From assembly GCA_002205965.3 (NCBI GenBank), contig NADL03000691.1:992001-1056000 (forward strand): 64,000 bases of DNA. The letters run 5' to 3'. Below are positions 55,936 to 64,000 of the stretch, piece by piece. Source of the DNA: Kappaphycus alvarezii. Taxonomy: Eukaryota > Rhodophyta > Florideophyceae > Gigartinales > Solieriaceae. A program made the translations under genes and the position numbers. The number at the start of each line of letters is the position of its first letter. Within the stretch, counting starts at the first letter, position 1. The notes under the pieces were generated by a model. The model worked only from the letters and a program-made list of their open reading frames with translations. It was not told the DNA's origin and ran no database searches.

Positions 55936-56096
55936 TTGGATTCATTAAGGGAAAGAACTGCAGGATTTCTTCTTGTTGAAAGGAAGGTAGAACGGTAGGT
56001 TTTGGAAAGGAGTTGTCAAGAATGGATCTAGGGATAAAGGGAGTGAAAATTTGCGGAAGGTACAAGTTTCATAATCACACCCACCATGTCGAAAGA

Positions 56097-56760
56097 TCAC
56101 TGTGGTGTGCGACCATGCTTCGTCCGAAGACGTGATAGCATGGAGTATAGTACAGTAAAGTACCTGTGTTGAAGGTCGTCAAAAGGTTCGGCAGCGGTAC
56201 GGGCGTGTGTCGGGTCGTCTAGTTTGAAAGCATGATCCACTAGAAATGCCGACGCGCCGACGCGGTGCATGTGATATTGTGCGCGGGTCGGCGACATTGT
56301 GGAGCAGCTGGAGGGTGCAGCCGACTTTCAAATTTGGCGCGGAGGAAAGGACTGATGAACACCTGATATCCGAGCGGGCCCCTAAGAATTCAAACCCATC
56401 CGAGCATCATTCCTCGAGACGAAACTCTCGAAGCCAGGCTTCGTGCTCTGGTGGCCGGACTGTTGGCCAGGGAGTGCGAGTTTTGTCCAGGTTAAAGTGC
56501 GGCCGTAGGCAGGTCCGTCATCCCGAAGAATCCGAAGGGCATGCCGAAAGTCGGGAAGGGACCCCATGATGGTGCTGTTGTCGGCATACCACTGGCTCAG
56601 GATAATTTTTTTGTTTCATCTGCGATCCGCCGGATGAATGGCTAGATCGTGGGGGAGGATAAGAGTATGCTGGAAGGGTCCCCTTGCTGGGTATCGCATC
56701 AAACTTTACGGCATTAATGGCAAGGTTCCAGTGCAGGAACCAACTATTTAGCTAGCAAAG
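56097..56760 (-). pseudogene. REL-2-type reverse transcriptase fragment
   Basis: Minus strand: CDTQQGDPSSILLSSP (QGDP motif of non-LTR RTs), then QWYADNSTIMGSLPDFRHAL, where the catalytic pair is Y-A-D-N in place of Y-A-D-D, and ILRDDGPAYGRTLTWTK. After frame changes it reads MHRVGASAFLVDHAFKLDD (thumb-side region). It is broken by at least three frame changes and stops. RT motif order is correct; the endonuclease part of this copy is not present downstream. Confidence 0.65.
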
Positions 56761-56764
56761 TGCT

Positions 56765-56860
56765 GACTGGATCGTCGACGTCGGCCACGTAGACAGGAGT
56801 GCGCGACAGGATCGCGCTCGCCAGGGACGACCAGATCGTGTAACTATGCTTCGATATATT
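56765..56860 (-). pseudogene. REL-2 C-terminal end fragment
   Basis: Minus strand reads TIWSSLASAILSRTPVYVAD, aligning with TLWSSIAEAILSRAP at the end of the 56,965 copy. Sandwiched between that copy and the RT fragment. Confidence 0.5.
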
Positions 56861-56964
56861 CTAGTTTGAATAACTCCAACAGGTGTGTGCAAATTTTCCG
56901 CTCCGCGGAGGAAGTTTAATGCGTTCAGTATCTACTGTGGACTGCGCACGTCCTAACTATACGG

Positions 56965-58262
56965 TTAAGATCTAACCGGATGTACTTCGTCGTCCGTGCG
57001 CATCGGTGCTCGGGACAGGATAGCTTCGGCGATGGAGGACCACAGGGTGCAACTCAGTCGCTGGTAGATACGGCGGCGGACAATGCCAACTGTCGAGTGA
57101 CACTTGGACGCGATCCGCGGAACTAACTCCTCGATAAATGCAATAGTTCCAGGGGAAGGGGCACCTAGGGAATCAAACGCCAGAGGTCGAAACGTGAAGT
57201 TCGGCGTGTAAGGCGCAGAAGATGGGCCAGTCGATGGAGCGGGGAGTCGTCGGGCGATGTTGCGTTCCAGGGTTGTAACCTTGTCGCGGGCCGCCAGTTC
57301 AGCAGCGCCTCCGGCAGCCTGGGTCGCCTTGGTGCGAACTGCGGCCTTGAACGGTGAAACGACGGTGATGTCACAGGCAATGGGGCGCAACGTTGTGCCT
57401 TCCGGGGTTGGTGGTGGTTGTACAAGGATATCGGCGGGGCGGAGCTCAGTGCCCGGGACGAGGAACGGAACCTCTTGCCGAGTATCCAGACCCGCGGCGC
57501 GGGTAACGTGCGTCGCAATCGCATTACATAGCGAGTTGTGGCGGTGACGACGGCCGAAACCAGGGCAGCAGAGGTCGGCGGCGTGATCCCGAGGGTGTCC
57601 AAGGGGTGGTCACAGTGGTGGCAGTTGAGGGCCATGGAGTCATCATACACTGGCAGTCCGAGGTGACGGCGGAGCATGGTCTGCCAGTGTGTAGTGTGGA
57701 CCTTCGTAGCTGCCGTGGGATGAGCGAAGAGAAACGCCGCAGCGGGGCTGCGGCGGAACGCTAGGCCACGGATGCGATGTCGAATGTCGGCGTCGCTATG
57801 GGCGGTCGGGTTTGGGGCATTCTCCCAGGAGTCGTCGTGCCAATGTACTCTTGCCCGCGCCTCTTGCTGCACCCGTTTGAGAAGGGTTAGTGTGTTGGTG
57901 GGTGAAGCAGCTAGAGTTGGAGGGTCAAGGGTGGAAAGGTCGACTATTCCGGGGATGGAGAGGGCGAAACGGCGGAGAGAAGGCCCAGCCTGACGGAGGA
58001 GGAAGGACCGGTCGCCGCGGTAGCGGCCAGAAGCTAGTGCACAAGCACGCGGCGTGGCGTATGCGGAAGTTCGCTGCCGTGCGGGCGCAGCATCAATGAT
58101 GCTGGCGGCGGCAGCGCCGTGGAGGCACGAGGCGATGCTTTCGAAGCCCTGGCGTCCGAGGTGCATGGGGAGGCACACCGCGCCGACTTGTGCCCATGAG
58201 CATGCTTTATAAATCATGACTAAATCGAAGTCGAGCCGGAGAGCGGCGCGAAGCATCCGCAA
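56965..58262 (-). pseudogene. REL-2 non-LTR retroelement, RT end plus endonuclease
   Basis: GC-rich. The first frame (58,262-57,165) reads GAVCLPMHLGRQGFESIASC and an Ala-rich post-palm region, SPAAAFLFAHPTAATKVHTT, then the knuckle NCHHCDHPLDTLG. At about 57,580 one base is missing. The reading moves to the second frame (57,390-56,965): GDH...C, RRHRHNSLCNAIA (R-H-N), GTELRPADILV (PD-type core as P-A-D), then LRPIACDITVVSP with the D-x-T-V strand, an Ala/Glu/Lys helix (AAELAARDKVTTLERNIAR) and the HPVRS ending. RT catalytic motifs are absent because the copy is 5'-truncated next to the tRNA. No downstream partner is needed; decay is limited to one frameshift. Confidence 0.75.
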
Positions 58263-58263
58263 T

Positions 58264-58343
58264 GGAAGCGTGGCCGAGTGGTCTAAGGCGCTAGTTTAAG
58301 GCACTAGTCTTTCGGGGCGTGAGTTCGAATCTCACCGCTTTCA
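58264..58343 (+). tRNA. tRNA-Leu (AAG)
   Basis: 80 nt including the discriminator base. Acceptor GGAAGCG/CGCTTTC (one G-U pair), A box TGGCCGAGTGG, anticodon stem CTAGT/ACTAG with loop TTAAGGC giving anticodon AAG, a long variable arm (type II), T stem GTGAG/CTCAC with loop TTCGAAT. No intron and no encoded CCA. A T5 at 58,356-58,360 can end Pol III transcription. The truncated REL-2 copy begins 2 bp upstream on the opposite strand. Confidence 0.93.
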
Positions 58344-58810
58344 ATCCGCTAAATGTTTTTGCTCCTACTTTCTGATCCCCGGCCCGTAAGACGAAGGCAT
58401 GGAGCAGATAGGGAAAAGTTTAGATGTTGTACCGTCAGTAGGGGCAAACCCCGTTGCACTCAATGCTTCAATAATTAGCAGACAGCGTCCCTGACTGAAC
58501 GTTCGTAGTGGCCAACTGTAACGCGCAATGATTGTTTTTCGACATGCAAATATTGTTCTGCTGGAGTAAACCTCAGATTTGTAGACTCGACACTTTTTGT
58601 CGAATCGTTAATTGTATTTTTGTGTCCTGTCCAGGTTAGAGGGCACAGCCTCCTGAATATCCTCTTTTAATCGTAATACTAAAAGTTTTGAGATTAGACT
58701 TTGTCAGCAGTTCAAGCAGATCTTTGTATTCAGGAAAAGAACACAAGCACTACAAATTTGTTTTAAACATACAGCTAATGTTCCATTTACCTCACATATT
58801 CAATTAGTAG
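58344..58810. other. Intergenic downstream of tRNA
   Basis: Apart from the T run after the tRNA nothing is recognised. Confidence 0.5.
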
Positions 58811-58886
58811 GAAAGGTTTCGGTGTTTTACTTTTGCCACATACATTCAATCTATCTTAATGTTTTCCAGGCAGCCACAATTGAGTT
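58811..58886 (-). mobile_element. REL-1 3' tail, type 5
   Basis: Minus-strand CTCAATTGTGGCTGCCTGGA, AAACATTAAGATAGATTGAA and AAGTAAAACACCGAAACC. Abuts a plus-strand type 3 tail. Confidence 0.6.
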
Positions 58887-58889
58887 ACC

Positions 58890-58958
58890 ACTCTAGTCTT
58901 CTGAAAATAGCTGTCCTACATCCATAATTAGTAAAGGACCCCAATTCCCGCCCCCCCC
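58890..58958 (+). mobile_element. REL-1 3' tail, type 3
   Basis: CCACTCTAG relic of the stop codon, TCTGAAAATAGCTGTCCTAC, then GGACCCCAATTCCCG and a C8. Matches 14,835-14,903. Confidence 0.6.
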
Positions 58959-59097
58959 ATCGACTTATATTCAATTAGTATGCTTCTACCTCAACTGATC
59001 CTAATTGGCAATCGCGACTATCCAAGAGCAGCCATATATCCTCGACGGACTCAAATATCTCCAAATAGAGTGGCAACAAGAAGAATGTTCCGTTCCT

Positions 59098-59220
59098 ACT
59101 GGAGACAGGTTTGAGTGTTTTACTCCGGGAGGATATATCCGATCTATCCCAAACTTCTTCAGACAACCACAATTGACTCAAAAAGGTATGCGACGCAGTA
59201 ATGGGGAGGAACTACGCTCC
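59098..59220 (-). mobile_element. REL-1 3' tail, type 5
   Basis: Starts at the stop codon of the fragment at 59,221 (minus strand TTTTAGGGAGCGTAGTTCCT). GTCAATTGTGGTTGTCTGAA, GGATATATCCTCCC and GAGTAAAACACTC follow. This junction ties type 5 tails to the REL-1 protein. Confidence 0.8.
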
Positions 59221-59399
59221 CTAAAAGGCTACCTTCAGGCCAACCATCAAGCAGGCCGCATCGGACATGACAGCTGCTGCTGCGTGCCTTTGCGTCAACC
59301 CCCCCAAAACCTTTCCGTGCGTCTCCAATGCCCTCAAGGCCACGTTCCTTGCCACATCACTTAGTACAGAACATGCATCCGGGTGCCAAACTCCAATAC
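59221..59399 (-). pseudogene. REL-1 C-terminal fragment
   Basis: Minus strand reads SIGVWHPDACSVLSDVARNV, ALRALETHGKVLGGLTQRHA, then the box VMSDAACLMVGLKVAF-stop. It aligns residue by residue with the copies at 12,792 and 49,357. Short but uninterrupted. Confidence 0.8.
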
Positions 59400-59749
59400 T
59401 CCTACCGTCTCTTGCATTCAGAAATGTACAGACTTAGAACTGCAATAAAAATTGCGTGTACTATGAAAAATCATACACCTCCAAAGATATCAGTCTCAAC
59501 CACCCGAGAACAGGTGATGCTTGCAATAATATTGTAATATGAATTGTGCGGGAGACATTGGATTAAATGGGGTGGTCTACTTAATGTTCGTGGCAACGGA
59601 GGTTCAGTGAGAAGTAGAAAGGGTTGCACATACTACAGGTCCGTGCAGCAAGCCGGCACCCATAATCGCTCGGTTGCCTATGGTCCCATTAAACACATGT
59701 CATTTTCCTTCTCCGTGGCAGTAATAACCCCACTCTCGTGCTCTGACGT
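59400..59749. other. Intergenic stretch
   Basis: ORF 59,544-59,759 (plus, 71 codons, basic/Ser-rich) is unrecognised and could be real or a shadow. No repeat match was found. Confidence 0.35.
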
Positions 59750-60253
59750 CTACCCATAGAGGCCGTCGGGTTTTGGTTGAAAAATGGCGGGTTCCAAAAA
59801 GGAAGATTGGCGCTTCCCCTGACTAGATGACGGGCGCTGGGTGTTCGTTACCACAGGACTATGGACTTGTTTCTTTGGGACGGGCAGCCTTGGCGAATAC
59901 CATTGAAAGGAAACGCCCAACTTGCGCTCCATTCCCGGTTTGTCCGAGGTGCTCTGGGAGCGATAAGTGGCAGTACTGTGGACAATGGTATCGACGGGAC
60001 CGGGACAGCGATAGCGCAGCGCTAGCGACATATCGATCTGCACGGGAAACTCCCTAGAACAGTGGAAGTTGGCGCGTCCGCACCTGAAGACATTTCGCAC
60101 GGGGCGGGCACCGAAAGCTGCGAAATGTTGACGAAGCTCTTCAGTGGTTGGGTTTAGTGATGAGAGGGGTAGTGGGGAGAAAGGGGAACTGCTTTGTGGG
60201 GTTAAGTTACTGCAAGTGAAAAATCGGTCGAAATTCTCATTAACACGAGGCAT
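59750..60253 (-). CDS. Unrecognised ORF, 167 aa
   Basis: Open from an ATG at 60,253, GC-rich, Ser/Pro-rich N-terminus (NLTPQSSSPFSPLPLSSLNP), a short Cys/His segment (RCGRANFHCS) and a basic Ser/Gln-rich end. No family recognised. In the neighbouring minus frame FNGIRQGCP appears, resembling the R-Q-G-C-P motif of LINE reverse transcriptases, so the region may instead be a frameshifted retroelement. Confidence 0.3.
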   Translation of the reverse strand: MPRVNENFDRFFTCSNLTPQSSSPFSPLPLSSLNPTTEELRQHFAAFGARPVRNVFRCGRANFHCSREFPVQIDMSLALRYRCPGPVDTIVHSTATYRSQSTSDKPGMERKLGVSFQWYSPRLPVPKKQVHSPVVTNTQRPSSSQGKRQSSFLEPAIFQPKPDGLYG

Positions 60254-60284
60254 GGGGATGGCTAACTGCGATTAGCGTTTGGAT

Positions 60285-60345
60285 CCCTCCCTCTAGAAGG
60301 GCCAAATGACGAAGTAAATTCGTCACTCCATCACTCCCCCGCTTC
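60285..60345 (+). repeat. Fragment of the 43.6/44.4-kb inverted repeat
   Basis: CTCTAGAAGGG, GACGAAGTAAA and a CACTCCATCAC-type end align with 43,676-43,725. Contains its own small dyad GACGAAGTAAATTCGTC. Confidence 0.45.
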
Positions 60346-60381
60346 TTGCGACGTTAACGTAAGCTATTACCCTCCACAATA

Positions 60382-60466
60382 TATCACGTGCATGCGCACT
60401 ACCATACAAGTTGACTGGGTTTCAGTCAGCATATCTGTTAAAGTAAAAGAACCCCGATGTTTCCCC
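60382..60466 (+). mobile_element. REL-type 3' tail, type 4
   Basis: GCACTACCATACAAGTTGAC, TTTCAGTCAGCATATCTGTT, AAAGTAAAAGAACCCC and GTTTCCCC. Matches 45,726 and (reversed) 12,150. Confidence 0.65.
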
Positions 60467-60544
60467 AGTTAGTGCCTTGGGAAGCTATCAGGAGCAAAGA
60501 TAACGAGAGACACTCTTTGAAAGGTGGAGCGAAAGTGACATATC

Positions 60545-60730
60545 ATGTCATTTTGTAGAGATGAATTTTCGGGAGAAGATATACTCAGAACCAATTGCCC
60601 CAAAAATGAGTTGTTGCAAGCGACAAAAGTTCTACTTTGATATAGTTTAGCGAATAGGAAGTAGTGGGTAAGGACGACAGTTGAAAGGGCTACAAGCGAG
60701 TTTAGAAGTTGCACGGTTTACCACTTATGG
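60545..60730 (+). mobile_element. LTR-B fragment
   Basis: CTCAGAACCAATTGCCCC, TTGCAAGCGACAAAAGTTCT and GGGCTACAAGCGAGTTTAGA align with 51,865-52,000. The dyad and TATATAG part is missing. Confidence 0.55.
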
Positions 60731-61296
60731 TCTTTATATAAAAACGATGGAAAATCTTAAGAACAACAGAACCCTCTGTGTCTTCGTATCTGCAGGTACA
60801 GGCCGGTGCCCGAGGCTCCAGGCTCACCAACTCTTTACTCTGACGATGACAAGGTCAGGATACTTATAAATTTTGCCACGACATTGACTCAGCACAATAA
60901 ACGGATGCGAATAAATACAAACTACAAAGAGTGGTCATAATACTTGAGCATCCCATACCCACTAATGCTCGTTGTGATTGGTAGTCATGAAACGTCCGAT
61001 TGATCATATTTATTTTCGTCCTTCTTCCTTTAACCAAATTGTTTCTTCGAACACTTGGTTTCAGCAATATTGTGCAGGTCCATCGACAGTCGACCAGTAA
61101 ACAGAGTCAAGCGCACCGCCTCTGTCAAACTGCTGTCTCGGTTCTTGAGGGGATCGGCTAGATGAGTGCTCCCAGGAATCTAAGAGATCTCCTGTACGGC
61201 ATATGTTTGAAACCCGTATCGAATACATCCAATGTCACCTCGGATAGACTCATCAATTTAGTTCGTTTGTGTAAATAGAGAGGTGAAAAAGTCTTT

Positions 61297-61560
61297 TTAA
61301 TCTACACAAAGTCGTAACCCAACATATACTCCAAGAAATGTCGGGTACGCTTTGGATGCAGCCTTCCTTTCGTCGATAACTTCAGCTGCTGCTAGAATTT
61401 TTGCAGCCGGAATAGACTTCATCGGTCGCTTTGGTGTGTGTGAGACCCACGACACAACACGAAAGATCGCGTTGGTATTCATTTGGCCAACTAGTAGAAC
61501 GGTAACAATTTCAAGCTGTCCAACATCATACACTCGAGATGCACCAGCGAACATAAGAAC
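61297..61560 (-). pseudogene. pol: Copia-C RNase H
   Basis: Minus ORF 61,554-61,297: SRVYDVGQLEIVTVLLVGQM, FRVVSWVSHTPKRPMKSIPA, then AKILAAAEVIDE, the A-E-x-x-A helix of copia RNase H with the Glu replaced by Lys. The catalytic D of the next motif and the end of pol (about 61,200-60,960) are only weakly visible. Confidence 0.6.
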
Positions 61561-61882
61561 TGATAAACAGTACTGCTTCTAGTCTGTGGGACTAGGATAC
61601 GAAATAGTGCTTCCGATCTTTTTGAGCTTGGGCAGGAAATTGTTTTTGCTCTACAGGGTGATGTACTTGAATGTTAGGAGCCTTCTGCACCAAGTAACTT
61701 CCATAAAACGAGCACATAGGTAAGGCAGCGGTTTTAATTCACCCGAGAGAACTGTTGTCCGAGGCATAAGCAGATTTATCCAGGGCATTAATAGCTTTAT
61801 CGCCTTTCTTGCGGCAGTGACGCGAGACAGAATATTCACTGACAGCCTCAAGCTTTCCGTCAGCACTGGTATCAATACTAAG

Positions 61883-62600
61883 TTATTTGTTCTGAATAGT
61901 GGTAATCCCAAAGAATCGCAAACGTCCAGGCCCATGACTGACAGTTCCAAACTCAAACTTCCGGTTGAAGGCCTTGATGAACTTCTCGGCTTTACCACCA
62001 ATCACAGCAACCATCAAATCATCAATAATCTTAGCGACGAGTATGACAAATTTTCCGTGCTCCTTGTTGAAAAAGAGTTGAGCAATGTGTGTGCATTGCG
62101 GAAGTCCAATTTCTAACATGAATTGATCGGAATGATGTTGAAACTTTGCACCTGCATTCACCAGACCATAAGATGCAGACAGCAGCAACCACAGATGTGT
62201 TGCCTTCTCGTTGCTTTCTATTATAGGGCGTACATATATATACCTCTTATCTCTCCCTGTTTTCAAGAAAGCTGCCTTGATGTCAGCCTTATACACTGTC
62301 CAACAAAGAATGAAGCGCTTGATTCCAAAATTCGCACTCCTGTTGGTGTACTTGTTGCACAATCCTTGGGAAGCATGTCAAGCAGGTTATCTTCATTACC
62401 ATGCGGGGCTATCTTAGCCTTGGGTTTCAACGTATCATCGTCATTACGTTTGACTTTACACAACATGTGGGGGGAAATAATGTTCGACCCACGTGGAACT
62501 TTATCCTTGGGTACAGGTCGTACAGTCTTCATGAAAGTTTCTTCTTCCTGGCCGTATGCCTTCACTATTGGAAACTGTGGAAATAATTGAGCATGATGAA
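61883..62600 (-). pseudogene. pol: Copia-C reverse transcriptase
   Basis: Two overlapping frames. 62,565-62,263 has PRGSNIISPHMLCKVKRNDD and the linker into RT (KPKAKIAPHGNEDNL). 62,362-61,883 has YKADIKAAFLKTG (first Asp), IYVRPI, LLSASYGLVNAGAKF, then AKIIDDLMVAV (catalytic D-D) and LRFFGITTI. Frameshift between them near 62,290-62,350. Motif spacing is standard for copia RT. Confidence 0.8.
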
Positions 62601-63146
62601 GGAGAAAAGTCTTGTTTCAAAGTGCTTAAGTAAAGGCTGCAAAACATCGAGCTCAATATCCTTGAAGACGAGTGACGAAGACAAAGAACCTGTATTGCCA
62701 GAGACAGACGCAAAATTCCACGTTTCGCCAGTCATGTCCAAGAATTCAGTATCCCCATCATCGTAGGCTATATAAGTACGACCATCTTCTTCGTAAGACT
62801 CAACAGTACCGTCGTCGGAGGTATCATTCTCAGGCCAGAAAACCGAAACGCGATCACCAGTTTCCGGTTCAATGTTGGAAGACTCAGTTGCCAGTTCAGC
62901 GTCATTACAGTCCGAACCCGTTGAAGTGTCAACAGTGTGATCCCCAGATGAAGACAGTTTCTTTTGCTTATCATCAGTTACAGTAACTTTCTTCAAGAGG
63001 TTATTCAATATTCTGACCAGAATATCATTCAGACTGCCAATTACTTCCTGAACGTTTTGTGAGAACCTTTTCTGCGAAGAAGCAGATCTGATACACTCGA
63101 AAGCAACAGTAAGTTCACGGCCGTTATTACTCGGAAGCTTAAGCAA
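62565..63146 (-). pseudogene. pol: Copia-C linker with Tudor-like module
   Basis: 193-codon ORF. Residues 1-60 finish the integrase C-terminal region. Residues 60-95 are Ser/Thr/acidic. Residues 97-144 (62,858-62,715) read GDRVSVFWPENDTSDDGTVE, then SYEEDGRTYIAYDDGDTEFL and ETWNF: the G-x-x-V-x-V-x-W-P-x-D...G-T-V...I-x-Y-D-D-G-D-x-E...W pattern of Tudor-like methyl-lysine/arginine readers. The last 30 residues leave the pol frame. Copia-A shows no equivalent. The function (chromatin targeting of integration) is inference. Confidence 0.6.
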
Positions 63147-63435
63147 TCAACCTTGACGATCAATAGAGATAATGGCTTTTGGCTGCGTCCAATGACCTCT
63201 ATTTTCATGATCCTTCTTCTCATAAACTTCGACCTTGTCCCCAATAGGTACCGGCAGCTCTTTGACTGCCTTAGACCGTATGATCAACGTTTAGTTTCTC
63301 CTTGCCTGGAGCTTCTCTTGTGCCTCCCCGACATCATCAGGAACAAGACACTCGTGGGCTTGGAGTACACCAGATGAGTAAACCCCTTGGCTTGCTCGAA
63401 TGAGGACATGATATCGTTGCCATACAGCGTATTTG
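63147..63435 (-). pseudogene. pol: Copia-C integrase C-terminal module
   Basis: Minus reading YGNDIMSSFEQAKGFT, then in other frames HECLVPDDVGEAQEKLQARR and ELPVPIGDKVEVYEKKDHEN, then RGHWTQPKAIISIDRQG and a TGA at 63,147-63,149. It continues in frame into the next ORF (LLKLPSNNGRELTVAFECIR). An SH3-like G-D-x-V-x-V-Y segment after the integrase core is usual in these elements. Confidence 0.6.
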
Positions 63436-63689
63436 AAATATTTTACAGACTTATAAGCCACGAGTGTTTCCTCAAAAACGCTTCGGATGAGAAGCTTCCT
63501 TCAAATGAATACAGATATTGCGAATAATAACGTGCTTTGTCTACAATTGGTTCCAAGATTGTCTCTTAGGAGGCATGGGACGAATTTTAATCTTAAGTTG
63601 GTCTGCAGAATCTCTGAACTCGCCGACCTGGAACAATCCGTCTACGTGAAATTACTGAGGGTTCTGAAGCTGGGCAACTGACGTAACCC

Positions 63690-64000
63690 CTGCAAAATAA
63701 TTGGGATAGATAGATCCAAATGATAATAAATAGTTCCAACTTAAATAAATAAATAAATGCCGCAATTGGACTTAGAATGAATAATGAATAGAAAACCAAA
63801 TTTAATGATATATGATCGAGGGGAATATTTCGATAGCCCAAGGATGTAAAAATATTTCTAACAACCTAGACTACTTATACTCTACACCAGGGTGAACCTG
63901 CTACAAAAATCAGGTGGGCTGTTCAATAATTTTGGTAGACATAATTCAGGCTCAGCAATTGTTATTGCAGTATTTTCCAGGTAAGCAATCATCCAGAAAA
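63690..64000 (-). repeat. R570 repeat, copy running off the window
   Basis: The reverse complement starts with the ATTATTTTGCA end of R570 and matches 14,960/42,898 inward up to the edge (ATCATCCAGA block). Full extent not visible. Confidence 0.8.

Larger units (their letters stand above)
60960..63435 (-). mobile_element. Copia-C, degenerate Ty1/copia-type element (integrase C-terminus to RNase H)
   Basis: Minus-strand order: integrase C-terminal module, Tudor-like module, RT, RNase H. The integrase core, gag and both LTRs were not found. Several frameshifts and stops. The C-terminal integrase module shares its layout with copia-A (an F-E-x-A-x-G-F/Y-T segment, then G-D-K-V-E-V-Y versus L-V-Y-F-F-E-K), but the proteins are diverged, so this is a separate lineage. 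Confidence 0.8.

Noticed and set aside
58264..58343. tRNA-Leu with anticodon TAA
   Set aside because: The 7-nt loop closed by the CTAGT/ACTAG stem is TTAAGGC, which places AAG at positions 34-36.
1..64000. CRISPR arrays, rRNA genes and bacterial-type operons
   Set aside because: No regularly spaced identical repeats, no rRNA-like conserved blocks, and no runs of adjacent same-strand genes with ribosome sites.

Overview
The window looks like nuclear DNA of a eukaryote: an intron-less class-II tRNA-Leu with internal A/B boxes and no encoded CCA, LTR and non-LTR retroelements in every state of decay, TATA-driven single genes, and no operons. A repeat-rich alga, possibly a red alga, would fit, but no lineage-diagnostic host gene is present, so that is weak inference. 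Host coding content is very sparse: two secreted Gly/Asp/Asn-rich proteins sharing one cysteine signature (about 8.4-9.1 kb minus; 48.2-48.7 kb plus), the tRNA at 58.26 kb, and a few uncertain ORFs.

Most of what can be explained is retroelement debris, named here for convenience. REL-1, REL-2 and REL-3 are non-LTR retroelements whose C-terminus carries a Cys/His knuckle, an R-H-N triplet and a PD...D nuclease core (restriction-like endonuclease type, as in R2-like elements). REL-1 is recognised many times by a conserved last-15-residue box followed at once by a 3' tail ending in an A-rich stretch plus a C run. Several tail subfamilies lie in both orientations at about 1.05, 6.3, 10.3, 12.2-12.8, 14.5-14.9, 34.6, 39.2, 41.8, 43.7, 44.5-45.1, 45.7, 46.2-46.5, 48.0, 49.0-49.4, 54.6, 58.8-59.4 and 60.4 kb. 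They read as severely 5'-truncated target-primed insertions.

Copia-A (27,325-34,116) is a complete Ty1/copia-type element with 380-381 bp LTRs, a primer site matching the anticodon arm of initiator tRNA-Met, gag-pol with many stops and frameshifts, and an antisense ORF between pol and the 3' LTR. It sits between integrase (26.5 kb) and reverse transcriptase (34.7-35.9 kb) remnants of an older copia-B, suggesting nested insertion. Copia-C (63.4-61.0 kb, minus) carries a Tudor-like module between integrase and reverse transcriptase. LTR-B is another LTR family (22.4, 25.9 reversed, 51.8, 54.7, 60.6 kb); two copies lead into a related serine-rich ORF.

Layout. 1-8 kb: AT-rich with tails and one old repeat. 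8-15 kb: Gly-rich gene, REL-1/REL-3 pieces, a 0.56-kb repeat called R570. 15-22 kb: AT-rich, nearly featureless. 22-26 kb: LTR-B unit and fragments. 26-36 kb: copia nest. 36-42 kb: AT-rich desert. 42-50.7 kb: dense tails, R570, an inverted repeat, the second Gly-rich gene and the largest REL-1 copy. 50.7-60.7 kb: LTR-B, REL-2 copies, tRNA, REL-1 pieces. 60.9-64 kb: copia-C and a truncated R570. GC-rich islands coincide with the better-preserved elements; AT-rich tracts hold only decayed fragments.
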